From contig JAPWKG010000026.1 in NCBI GenBank assembly GCA_028283625.1, positions 124,001 through 188,000 on the forward strand: a stretch of 64,000 nt of DNA, in the 5' to 3' direction. Shown here piece after piece: positions 35,129 through 43,534 of the stretch; position 1 is the first letter of the stretch, and each line of letters begins with the position of its first letter. The translations under genes were made by a program, and so were the position numbers. Source of the stretch: Acidobacteriaceae bacterium. Lineage in GTDB: Bacteria; Acidobacteriota; Terriglobia; Terriglobales; Acidobacteriaceae. The notes below the pieces were generated by a model that worked only from the letters and a program-made list of their open reading frames with translations, was not told the DNA's origin and ran no database searches.

Positions 35129-37126
35129 CTAGTGCTGTGAGGCCGTGGCAACGGCGTGGGCTTCTAGCGAAAGTACTTCGAAGGGCTCGAGTCGGATCTC
35201 TACTTCTTTGTTGCCCCGGACTGTCGCAGTGCGAGCACTGGACCAGTGCTTTGTGCCACCCCACAGGCTGCTGAGCTGATACGGCTGCGTGGGATCGGTG
35301 GTATTTTCCAGGGTTTGCGCAAGGTGGAGCCTGTACTTCTGTGCGTGCTGGGACGGGTTGCGCAGTGTGATCACACCCTCGCTCTTGTTCAAGGCCGCCC
35401 ATCCATAGACTTCAAGCTTATCCGGGTCGCCTCCGATCCAATGGGTATCCTTCAGAATGTCGGCATGTGCTCGGCTCCACTTCGCCGCATCAGCAAGCGC
35501 GCTCCAGTTCTTCTCCTTCATAAGAGACGGCGTGATGTAGAGCTCCTGCAACTGTGTTCCACTGCCGAAGTAGGAATGAACTTCTTCCGCAAACTCTTTG
35601 TCGGACGCTGTTGTGAGTCCGTCGGCTTTCTCGGCGTAAACGATGCCATGCAGCATGAGCGAATTCAGCGGAAAGAGCGGGCCTTTTACGACAACGTTTT
35701 TGTACGTCTGCGCATCGCGGTAGGTCATCCAGCGTTGGCGGGAGTCTCCCACGCCAGAGAAGTCATGGTCTTCGCCTCCACGCCAGATGGAGTCGGCATA
35801 GAAGACCCAGAACGGGGAAGCCGTGGTCCCGGTTGTGAGGTTCACGAAGAGCTTGGGGTCTTCTTTGCGAAGCCGTTCAATGAGATGGATGGCCGCATCG
35901 AAATCGCTATCGAAGGCGCTTCCTGGAAAGACTCGATCGGCGTTGCCGGTGCCATCAAACTTGAACTGGTTGACGTGATACTTGTCCACCATCTCCAGGC
36001 AGATCTTCTGGAAGCGATCGAAGTATTTTGGCCCGGACAGCGCGTATCCATTGTTCTGAATTTCGAAGCCGTGCGCAGTGCCATAGGCCACACGCTCCTC
36101 TTTTTGTTGGGAGTAGCCGCCCCACGGTGAAAGCCAGACACCAATGCCGGCATGGAACTTTGCGGCAGCGTCGGCCGTAGCCGTGAAGCCATCCGGAAAG
36201 CCGGCATTGAATCCCCACAGAGTGTTGGAGTCGTCCCATCCGTCATCAAAGAGGAAGGAGTCCAGCTTGACGCCATGTTCAACGGTAAGGTGCTGGCCGA
36301 ACGCCTGGATTCGATCGATGGCTCCCGCTTCGTTGAAGCGGTTGCGATAGCCGAGGTCGTACCAGGAGTTGTAGTGCAGGAAGGGCTCGTAAGGGCGAGG
36401 ACGCTCCGTTTCCAGATAGTCAAGAAAACTGCGTCGCATCTGTCCCTGTTCCGACGCGCCGACGACCGCAGAGTACGTGATCGATTGATTGGCGCGCAGT
36501 GGAAGTTCGCGAAACAGAGAGCACTCCACCTTTCCGTGGTCGACCCGGTTGGTGGAGAGTGGATGCTCCAAGCCGAAGAACATCGCCTCATCCACCACGG
36601 GGGAGCCCTTAACGGTACCCTCTACTTTGGCCGCAGCATCCTGAAACTGTAGAAGGCGTACTTCTTCAATCGGCAGATTGGCAGAACCTGCTGTGATGCG
36701 AAGCAGGGAACGAACGTAGCTCTTCCCCGGCTGCGCGATCAGGCACCACGCAAAGCTGGCGGTCGTCGAGGGGGCATCGAAAGCCCAACAGGAGCTTGTC
36801 GCCTTCGTTTCTCCAGCGGCCGCTGTCCGTTTCATCGCGGCATGCGGATCGATAACGCTGCCGGGATCGGCAATCGGGCGCATCTGCATGGACGAAGCGC
36901 GTAGCTCGGTCTTGTCACGCAGCACAATAGTGAACGCATCCTGCAGCTGAAGGCTGTGTCCGGTGCGGTCGTCGTGCACCGTGAGGAGCCGGAAGCGATT
37001 GTTCTGCTCGTTGAGTTGGAGGTCAAGCGAACCCGCACGAAGTGAGACCGACTGCGCGACAAGAGGAGAGACGGTGCCAGCTAGAACTGCGAAAAAAACG
37101 AAGGCGGTGCTGCAGGGAAAGCGCAT
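35129..37126 (-). CDS. Secreted clan GH-D (GH27/GH36-like) glycosidase
   Basis: This 665-residue enzyme starts at ATG 37126, with the signal ending near SPLVAQ; 13 in-frame codons upstream lack a ribosome-binding site. An N-terminal beta-sandwich (about 25-245) precedes a TIM barrel with HYNSWYDLGYRN, DSFLFDDGWDD and GVWLSPWGGY. NQFKFDGTGN gives the probable nucleophile D391. A C-terminal beta domain begins near 545. Clan GH-D enzymes retain configuration and act on alpha-galactosides or alpha-N-acetylgalactosaminides. Neighbouring AgaS, GatZ, PfkB and NagX-like genes make alpha-GalNAc or alpha-galactosamine a sensible guess. Some relatives are labelled enterotoxin in databases, but there is no toxin feature here. 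Confidence 0.8.
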   Translation of the reverse strand: MRFPCSTAFVFFAVLAGTVSPLVAQSVSLRAGSLDLQLNEQNNRFRLLTVHDDRTGHSLQLQDAFTIVLRDKTELRASSMQMRPIADPGSVIDPHAAMKRTAAAGETKATSSCWAFDAPSTTASFAWCLIAQPGKSYVRSLLRITAGSANLPIEEVRLLQFQDAAAKVEGTVKGSPVVDEAMFFGLEHPLSTNRVDHGKVECSLFRELPLRANQSITYSAVVGASEQGQMRRSFLDYLETERPRPYEPFLHYNSWYDLGYRNRFNEAGAIDRIQAFGQHLTVEHGVKLDSFLFDDGWDDSNTLWGFNAGFPDGFTATADAAAKFHAGIGVWLSPWGGYSQQKEERVAYGTAHGFEIQNNGYALSGPKYFDRFQKICLEMVDKYHVNQFKFDGTGNADRVFPGSAFDSDFDAAIHLIERLRKEDPKLFVNLTTGTTASPFWVFYADSIWRGGEDHDFSGVGDSRQRWMTYRDAQTYKNVVVKGPLFPLNSLMLHGIVYAEKADGLTTASDKEFAEEVHSYFGSGTQLQELYITPSLMKEKNWSALADAAKWSRAHADILKDTHWIGGDPDKLEVYGWAALNKSEGVITLRNPSQHAQKYRLHLAQTLENTTDPTQPYQLSSLWGGTKHWSSARTATVRGNKEVEIRLEPFEVLSLEAHAVATASQH

Positions 37127-37163
37127 GATGCGTAAGGCCTCACTTCGAAAAGATGTGTAAATC

Positions 37164-37194
37164 ATAAACGAAACATAATGATATGTCGTTTTAT
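37164..37194. promoter_or_regulatory. Imperfect palindromic operator between glycosidase and amidohydrolase genes
   Basis: ATAAACGAAACATA (37164-37177) and TATGTCGTTTTAT (37182-37194) are inverted around ATGA, with a 1-2 nt bulge. The arms contain the AAACGAAA/TCGTTT core found near other genes of the locus. Position in the 140-bp divergent intergenic region would let one protein control both genes. TTTCGAT follows immediately. Confidence 0.45.
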
Positions 37195-37266
37195 TTCGAT
37201 AGTGATGTTATCCTGCGATTTGAAGTCCAGCAGTACAGCCCAAGCGGTGAGTCGAGGAGATGATGG

Positions 37267-38337
37267 ATGGTCGGCGAGAACGATAAAGACAAATTTATTG
37301 CAATGGTTTCAGCAAAAGCGAATGTGACGTTGCCCATCAGTGACTTCCATCCCCGCACCATGCTGCACCGAGTGGAAAGCAGCGTCGAGAAGCCTCTCTT
37401 TCCCGTCATCGATTATCACAATCATCTCGACGCGCAGGACCCGGCCAGGATGCTTGAGGTGATGGATGCCTGCGGTATCGAGCAGATCGTCAACATCACC
37501 ATGAAGGTAGGAGACGAGGCGATCGAGCAGATCGAACGCTACCGCGCGGCCGATCCGAAACGCTTTCACTCCATCGGCTGGATGGACTGGAGTGGGGCTG
37601 ATGCACCGGACTTTGGCGACTTCCTTGACCTCACTCGTCAACGCATTGACCGGTTGGTTACGCACGGCATCGTCGGCTTCAAGTTCTGGAAAGATCTGGG
37701 GCTCATCGTGCGGGATGCGAGCGGCGAGCTGATTCGTGTAGACGACGAGCGCCTCGCGCCAATCTTCGATTATCTGGGGCAGCTCGGTCTTCCGGTCATG
37801 GTGCATATCGGCGATCCGGAGGCTTTCTTTCTCCCGATCGATGGCAACAACGAGCGTTATGAAGAGCTGGCCGCTCATCCTGATTGGGGATTTTACGGTG
37901 CGCAATACGGTAAGGACGAGCTGCTCAAGCAGAGGGACCGTGTGTTTCTGCGCCATCCGAAGACGACCTTTGTCGGTGCCCATATTGCAGAAAACAGCGA
38001 GGATCTGCAGCGGGTTTCTGCAATGCTGGATGCCTGCCCCAACGTGCTCGTCGATATCAGCGCAAGAGCTTCGGAGCTGGGCCGCCAGCCGTACTCGGCC
38101 CGCAAATTTTTCCTTCGCTACGCAGACCGCATTCTCTTCGGCGCGGACCTGGTGCCGGAGATTGAAATGTATCGTCTCTACTATCGCTTCCTTGAGACCG
38201 AGGATGAGTATTTTGAATACCCCACTCACGCTTCGCGGCAAGGTCGTTGGAACATCTACGGTTTGAACCTCCCGGAAGATGTCTTGCAGAAGGTTTATCG
38301 CGATAACGCCCTGAAGCTGCTGCCCGCAGGCCGTTGA
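37267..38337 (+). CDS. Amidohydrolase (Amidohydro_2-like TIM barrel)
   Basis: This 356-residue cytoplasmic protein has a GAGGAG 7 nt before its ATG. Metal-binding positions of the amidohydrolase superfamily are present: H51-N-H53 on strand 1, H180 in VHIGDPE, H239 in GAHIAE and D294 in FGADLVPE. The family includes decarboxylases, lactonases and hydrolases, so the reaction is not fixed. Its location beside a secreted glycosidase and amino-sugar genes could mean a deacetylase or lactonase step, but the N-terminal HxH-DAQDP layout is not that of NagA/AgaA deacetylases. It is divergent from the glycosidase and closed by its own terminator. Confidence 0.78.
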   Translation: MVGENDKDKFIAMVSAKANVTLPISDFHPRTMLHRVESSVEKPLFPVIDYHNHLDAQDPARMLEVMDACGIEQIVNITMKVGDEAIEQIERYRAADPKRFHSIGWMDWSGADAPDFGDFLDLTRQRIDRLVTHGIVGFKFWKDLGLIVRDASGELIRVDDERLAPIFDYLGQLGLPVMVHIGDPEAFFLPIDGNNERYEELAAHPDWGFYGAQYGKDELLKQRDRVFLRHPKTTFVGAHIAENSEDLQRVSAMLDACPNVLVDISARASELGRQPYSARKFFLRYADRILFGADLVPEIEMYRLYYRFLETEDEYFEYPTHASRQGRWNIYGLNLPEDVLQKVYRDNALKLLPAGR

Positions 38338-38357
38338 GCCTGCCTGCGGCTCCTCAG

Positions 38358-38389
38358 CGCCTTCCCCTTTCTGGGGAAGGCGTTTTTTT
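38358..38389 (+). terminator. Rho-independent terminator
   Basis: CGCCTTCCCC (38358-38367), loop TTTCT, GGGGAAGGCG (38373-38382), then seven T. It is 20 bp after the amidohydrolase stop. Confidence 0.9.
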
Positions 38390-38514
38390 GACGGGTGGAC
38401 GCGGCTTTCCCGCGGCGAGAACAGAGCGCATCGGCACGTCGGGGGAGCCATGGCACACTGCTGTCGCGCAAGCTGTAGCCTGCGGAATCCTGTTTGTGTT
38501 GTTGAAGAGGAAGA

Positions 38515-38591
38515 TGGTCGGGGCGATTGGATTCGAACCAACGACCCCCTGCTCCCGAAGCAGGTGCGCTACCAGACTGCGCTACGCCCCG
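38515..38591 (-). tRNA. tRNA-Pro (anticodon CGG)
   Basis: On the minus strand CGGGGCG pairs with CGCCCCG as a 7-bp acceptor stem. The anticodon arm is CCTGC-TTCGGGA-GCAGG, giving CGG. The T arm is GTTGG-TTCGAAT-CCAAT, and the D arm is AGCGCAGTCTGGTAGCGC. The 3' CCA is encoded (38515-38517). Length is 77 nt. It reads CCG proline codons. It sits in a 397-base gap (38338-38734) that otherwise holds only the terminator at 38358. No integrase or attachment duplication is visible beside it. Confidence 0.97.
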
Positions 38592-38734
38592 AACCTTTTT
38601 GCGTGGTCACCGTGCGGGAATCTGCGGCCGAAGCGCTCAGAGGATGAGCTGCTGGATGGCCGCTTGGCGACTTGATTAGTCTATCAGAGAATTCTCCGGC
38701 CTGCGCCGGATATCTCGCGGCCTCCGTTGCCGGG

Positions 38735-40513
38735 TTACTGCAACGGAGGAATGCTGGTGCTTGCCGGTGTGCCAGCGCTTGTTCCGGCTGCCGGCTTTGC
38801 TGTCGCGCGCGTTGTGCGGTGACGACGGACCCGGTGGGTCGCTGTTCCGCGTGAGCCCGGCAGAATCGGCGCAGCTGATCCGTGGTGGATGCCATAAGCT
38901 TCGCCGTGACGCTGAATGGCATGCTCATTGAAGAGCTGGGTATTGTTGTCCAGGTAGGTCGCGCCGCTCGGAATCAGCACGTTATCCAGCGTCCGTCCCG
39001 AGGTCTGCCCCACGCGCAGTTCGATGCGCGCGTTGTCGATCCCCTTTTCCTGCACAAGGTACTGACGTGCATTCAGGGCGCGCTCGGCGGCAAGCTCCGG
39101 ACGCTCGTCCGGCGAGGTGTTGCCGACCATGACCAGATGAGACTCCGTTTGCGAGCTCATCGTCAGGGCGATGTCGTCCAGGCAGGCTTTAGCTTCGTTG
39201 TCTACGCGGGCAGGGCGCTGGTGATCGCGCGCAAAGCTCAGCGAGCAGAGCGTCTGGGTCTGCGGAATGACCGGCAGGGCGGGCGAGGCGATATGGACCG
39301 TCGTCTGCGCGGAGGCTTGTTGGCCAAGGTCATCGACCGTATTGCAGGTAACCGTGATGTCGGTCTGGCTCAACCCTGCGGTGGTCAGGTGCGCGTTCGA
39401 TCCGGTTCCGCTAATGACGCCGGCGGTCGATTGGTAGGAGTAGGTCAGCGGACGGTTGCCCGGGCTGGTGCCCTCAGCGTTGATCTCAATCGTCGTGCCC
39501 GAAGGCGCACTGACCGGGTTCGCCGAGCAGGAGATGCTGGGGGCCGCCGTGGATTGAACCGCCTTCAGAATGCTGAAGGGCGCCTCGCAGGAGGCCTGCT
39601 GGCGGCTCTTGAGTCCCTGCTGCACATGGCCTCCGATGACGTACTCGCCCGGGGGCATGCCCGTCGTGTCGATCGTGGCTGCGGCTCCGTTCGGGGTGAG
39701 CTGGCCCCCGTTTGCTGTCCAGCTGAACTCGGGTTTGCGCTTGGGGTCGAGTCCGACGGTGCTGGCGGTCACGGTAATGGGCTCGCCCGGCAGCACGGCG
39801 CTGGGCTCCACGACGCAGCCAAGCGCCAGCGGCGTCTTATCCTGATGGTCGCCCAGGCGCAGGGTGACACCGGCAGAAAGTTTGACGGCGTCAATCTCGC
39901 CCAGCCCGCCCAGATTGCCCGCCGGGAGCACGAGCGGGCCGTACACCACCTGGGAGTACTGGAAGTCGGCCTGAATGGGGCGGATCGCGAGGTGCTTCCC
40001 CCAGAGCGGCAGAATGTAATCCACGCCGCCGCCGCCGGTAACGCCCCAGCCCCAGTACAGGCTCTGATCCACGGGACCGTTGGTGCGTTCCCCGCCGCCG
40101 AGCGCATGCACGAACGGTACCCAGCGCCCGAGCGGGAATCGGAAGATCGGGCCGGCTTCGGCGGTATAGATCAGCTGGTCGCAGCTGGAGTAAGAGCAGT
40201 GCGGGCTGTAGCTCTGGTGTTCCCCTTGTCCGGAGAAGTAGCCGCCCTCCACCTGTACGCCGAGGTAGCGGTTGAAGTAATAGGCGGCGCTCACCGTGGC
40301 ATTGGGGGACCACAGGTCCTGATACTGCTTGTGGTCGATGCCGCTGTTGATCGGGTGGAGATAGGCGTAGCCGCCGTAGAGATCAATCCGGGAGTCGGGA
40401 AAGTCGCTGGCCGTGTGCGTAGCTTGTGCGCCTGCAGCCGCGCAAAGCGCTGTGGCCGCAAGGGTTGCGGTAAGGCCGAGACGTGCAGCGTGGCGGAGGC
40501 TGTGCCAGAACAT
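38735..40513 (-). CDS. Outer-membrane beta-barrel protein with PKD/Ig-like and OmpA domains
   Basis: This 592-residue protein starts at ATG 40513 with GAGG upstream; in-frame codons to 40618 precede the signal. The signal ends near AAGAQATH. An N-terminal eight-stranded-type outer-membrane barrel spans about 30-230 (IDLYGGYAYLHPIN, AAYYFNRYLGVQVEGGYF). Two Ig/PKD-like beta domains (about 240-420) follow. An OmpA-like peptidoglycan-binding domain (about 430-530) has NTSPDERPELAAERALNARQYL. A basic, Thr/Ala/Pro-rich low-complexity tail ends the protein. It likely tethers the outer membrane to the cell wall. Monocistronic between the tRNA and the cys operon. Family features are clear; the exact role is not. 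Confidence 0.82.
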   Translation of the reverse strand: MFWHSLRHAARLGLTATLAATALCAAAGAQATHTASDFPDSRIDLYGGYAYLHPINSGIDHKQYQDLWSPNATVSAAYYFNRYLGVQVEGGYFSGQGEHQSYSPHCSYSSCDQLIYTAEAGPIFRFPLGRWVPFVHALGGGERTNGPVDQSLYWGWGVTGGGGVDYILPLWGKHLAIRPIQADFQYSQVVYGPLVLPAGNLGGLGEIDAVKLSAGVTLRLGDHQDKTPLALGCVVEPSAVLPGEPITVTASTVGLDPKRKPEFSWTANGGQLTPNGAAATIDTTGMPPGEYVIGGHVQQGLKSRQQASCEAPFSILKAVQSTAAPSISCSANPVSAPSGTTIEINAEGTSPGNRPLTYSYQSTAGVISGTGSNAHLTTAGLSQTDITVTCNTVDDLGQQASAQTTVHIASPALPVIPQTQTLCSLSFARDHQRPARVDNEAKACLDDIALTMSSQTESHLVMVGNTSPDERPELAAERALNARQYLVQEKGIDNARIELRVGQTSGRTLDNVLIPSGATYLDNNTQLFNEHAIQRHGEAYGIHHGSAAPILPGSRGTATHRVRRHRTTRATAKPAAGTSAGTPASTSIPPLQ

Positions 40514-40903
40514 CGGTATGCGTTTCCTCGTGCGCCCTGAGAAAGAGCCGGTTTGCCGATACGGGATGCGGACTAGGCGAAAGTGTACTGGATATTGTCC
40601 CTGCTTTGAATGCAACAAACGGGTGCGGTTCCTTGTCTGAAAACAGTGCGTTTGCCGCCAGCAGTGCGGGGGAATACACTAGAGAGGATGTTTTCTGCGG
40701 CAAAGAACGAGTCCTGTTGCTGTCCACGGCCATTGAGCTGTTGTTGACCCCTGCTCGTTTTCTCCCCGCTTGCACCGCTCCAACGCTCTTCGATTTCTGA
40801 GCTGGAGTCGCACTTCCCCTGAAAAGGTTCTTCTGTTTTACGGCATGCTGCTCGGCCCGGAGTTCCGGCTGGAGCCTGCCGCATACCTCACCGGAGGCTG
40901 TCG
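40514..40903. other. Intergenic region upstream of the cys operon
   Basis: This 390-base divergent region holds no supportable gene; short open frames in it are not supported by ribosome-binding sites or domains. It should contain the OmpA-like and cysD promoters. A TTGACC at 40744-40749 is a possible -35 box, but no convincing -10 is spaced from it. No riboswitch was recognised. Confidence 0.5.
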
Positions 40904-41857
40904 TTGTCTACCACCACTACCAAGACGCAGGAGTTGCCGGATTCGGTCCGCGACCTGTATCACGAGCGGCTGAACCATCTGCAGGCGCTTGAGGCTGAAA
41001 GCCTGTATATCTTCCGCGAAGCGGTTGCGGAGTTTGCCAAGCCCGTCATGCTGTACTCCATCGGCAAGGACTCCTCCGTCATGCTCCGTCTGGCGCAGAA
41101 GGCGTTCTACCCCGGCAAGATTCCATTCCCGCTGCTGCACGTGGATACCAGCTACAAGTTCACGGAGATGATTGAGTTCCGCGACAAGTACACCAAGGAA
41201 ATTGGTGCGGATCTGATCGTGCATCGTAACGAAGAGGCGATTGAGGCCGGCGCCAGCCCCTGGAAGCTCGGCACGCAGAATTGTTGTGGCGCACTCAAGA
41301 CGCGCTCGCTCCTTGACGGTTTGGAAGAGGGCGGCTTTGATGCGGCCTTCGGTGGCGCCCGCCGCGATGAAGAAAAGTCCCGCGCCAAGGAGCGCGTCTA
41401 TTGCTTCCGCGATGTGCTGGGCAGTGGGACCCGAAGAACCAGCGCCCGGAGCTGTGGTCGCTCTACAACTCGCGTCTGCGCAAGGGCGAAAGCATCCGCG
41501 TCTTCCCGCTCAGAACTGGACGGAGCTCGACATCTGGCTCTATCTCTACGCCGAGCAGATTCCTATTGTGCCGATGTACTTTGCACAGGAACGCGATGTC
41601 GTTCTCCGCGGCAACACGGTCACGATCGTGGATCATACGACGCGTCTTCTGCCCCACGAAACCGTTGAGAAGCGCATGGTGCGCATGCGTTCGCTGGATG
41701 CGCCCCCTGCACCGGAGCAATCCAGTCCAGCGCCTCCTCCATTCCGGAGATCATTCAGGAGCTCATCACCTTCCGCCGCAGCGAGCGCGAAAACCGCGCC
41801 ATCGACCACGACGAAGAAGGCAGCATGGAGCTGAAGAAGCGGGAGGGCTACTTCTAA
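40904..41857 (+). pseudogene. cysD: Sulfate adenylyltransferase small subunit, frameshifted (three 1-base deletions)
   Basis: CysD with CysN makes adenosine phosphosulfate (APS) from ATP and sulfate. TTG 40904 has GGAGG 6 nt upstream. The N-terminal 170 residues are canonical ([19 protein letters not shown] with the PP-motif; [26 protein letters not shown]). Homology then jumps frame three times. One C is missing near 41422 (GGC-CAG expected), one C near 41511 (CTC-CAG), and one G near 41696 (CTG-GGA). Each event moves the frame the same way. After the third the original frame returns, and the gene ends in the canonical [11 protein letters not shown] with TAA abutting the cysN ATG. As written, translation from the start would stop at 41668. 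Either a real inactivation or clustered sequencing errors. Confidence 0.85.
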
Positions 41858-43507
41858 ATGGCGACTACGACGTTGAACCAAAACGATGCCGCGCACGAGC
41901 AACGCTTCCGCACTTTTCTGGATGCGCATCTGGACCAGGAGATGCTGCGCTTCACCACCGCCGGTTCCGTGGACGATGGCAAGTCGACGCTGATCGGCCG
42001 TCTGCTGCATGACACAAAATCCGTCTTTGAAGACCAGTTGCTCGCCGTGCAGAACGCCCGCGTCAATCGCGCCGGAAACGACGCAAAAGGCGGTCAGCGG
42101 ATCGACCTCTCGCTGCTCACGGATGGCCTCCGCGCCGAACGCGAGCAGGGCATCACCATCGACGTCGCCTACCGCTACTTTGCCACCGCGCAACGCAAGT
42201 TCATCATTGCGGATACGCCGGGGCACGAGCAGTACACGCGCAACATGGCTACCGGTGCTTCGACTGCGGATGTGGCCATCGTCCTGATCGATGCCAATGC
42301 GTTCGCCAAAGCCGGAGGCCTGCTGCCGCAGTCGCGCCGTCACACCTACATCGCGTCCCTGTTGCGGATTCCGCATGTGGTGGCCGCGGTGAACAAGATG
42401 GATCTGGTCGGCTACTCGGAAGAGGTCTTTGCGCAGGTCAAGGAGCAGTTCACCACGCTGGCCGCCAAGCTGGGCATTGCGAGCATGGAGATTGTTCCCG
42501 TAAGTGCGCTTGCAGGGGATAACGTCGTGGACGCCAGCACGAATATGCCCTGGTACACCGGGCCGACGCTGCTGGAATATCTGGAGACGGTGCCGCTGAA
42601 CGCTGCGGCTGTGACAGAGGAACCGCTGCGTTTCCCGGTGCAGCTTGTGGTGCGTCCGGACGCCAGCTTCCGTGGCTTTGCCGGCCGCGTGGAACGTGGT
42701 GAGGTGCGCGCGGGGCAGACCGTGAAGGCTTTGCCGAGCGGCCGCACGACGCGCGTGAAGAGCATCGTTACCTATGACGGCGATCTGAAGGTCGCAGAGT
42801 TTCCGCGCTCCGTAACCGTTGTCCTCGAAGACGAGATCGACCTTTCTCGTGGAGAGGTTCTGGTGGCCGAAGGCGAGCAGGCACCGCACGTCGCGACCGC
42901 ATTTCGCGCCATGCTGGTCTGGATGCATGAGACGCCGCTGACTGTGGGGAAGACGTATCTGGCCAAGCACACCACGCGCACGGTACGCGCAACGGTGCGC
43001 GCCATCCGCTATCGCGTGGATGTGAATACGACCGAGCACGTGGAAGCAACCGAGCTGAAGATGAACGACATTGCTGAGGTGGAGTTTGAAACCAGCCTGC
43101 CGTTGTTCTTCGATACGTATGCTGAGTCGCGCGGCATGGGATCGCTGATCCTGATCGACCCGATTTCGAATGCGACCGTAGGCGCGGCGATGATCGTGGC
43201 CGAGGCCGAAGGCGGCGATGCCACAGAGGCGCGCAAACCGGCGTTCGTGCTGCTGCGCGGGGACGTGGCTGCGGCGAACGCGGTGCGCGATCGCTTCCAT
43301 GCGGAGAATCGCCACGCCGTCGTGATTGAGGATGCGCTGATTCCTGACGATGCGGTTGTGGCCGCGGTGCGCGCGTTGCAACTTGCCGGAGTCACGGCGA
43401 TTTCCACGCGTACGACGCTGCACGACGATGTGCTGCAGGCTTTGCGCGACCTCGCGGGCTCTGGCTTCATCGAATCAGCAAGCGCCGCGCAGGCGTGGTT
43501 GCGATAA
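41858..43507 (+). CDS. cysN: Sulfate adenylyltransferase large subunit (GTPase) with C-terminal extension
   Basis: This 549-residue EF-Tu-like GTPase drives APS synthesis with CysD. G motifs are intact: [16 protein letters not shown] (G1), [12 protein letters not shown] (G3), NKMD (G4). Two beta-barrel domains follow to about 440. E. coli CysN is about 475 residues. Here roughly 90 extra residues (from about 460, [18 protein letters not shown]) resemble the position of the APS kinase fused in CysNC, but lack the GxxxxGK[ST] P-loop, so no kinase activity is expected. The ATG directly follows the cysD TAA, so the two are coupled. Confidence 0.92.
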   Translation: MATTTLNQNDAAHEQRFRTFLDAHLDQEMLRFTTAGSVDDGKSTLIGRLLHDTKSVFEDQLLAVQNARVNRAGNDAKGGQRIDLSLLTDGLRAEREQGITIDVAYRYFATAQRKFIIADTPGHEQYTRNMATGASTADVAIVLIDANAFAKAGGLLPQSRRHTYIASLLRIPHVVAAVNKMDLVGYSEEVFAQVKEQFTTLAAKLGIASMEIVPVSALAGDNVVDASTNMPWYTGPTLLEYLETVPLNAAAVTEEPLRFPVQLVVRPDASFRGFAGRVERGEVRAGQTVKALPSGRTTRVKSIVTYDGDLKVAEFPRSVTVVLEDEIDLSRGEVLVAEGEQAPHVATAFRAMLVWMHETPLTVGKTYLAKHTTRTVRATVRAIRYRVDVNTTEHVEATELKMNDIAEVEFETSLPLFFDTYAESRGMGSLILIDPISNATVGAAMIVAEAEGGDATEARKPAFVLLRGDVAAANAVRDRFHAENRHAVVIEDALIPDDAVVAAVRALQLAGVTAISTRTTLHDDVLQALRDLAGSGFIESASAAQAWLR

Positions 43508-43534
43508 ACGTAAGCGACGGGAGAGGGACCGGAG

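Noticed and set aside
38515-38591. tRNA-Pro as an integration site of a mobile element
   Set aside because: No integrase, no duplicated tRNA 3' end and no change of gene character on either side.
38882-40540. Plus-strand open frame of 552 codons opposite the OmpA-like gene
   Set aside because: Arg/Gly/Ala-rich shadow typical of high-G+C antisense. The minus strand has a signal peptide, barrel and OmpA domain.
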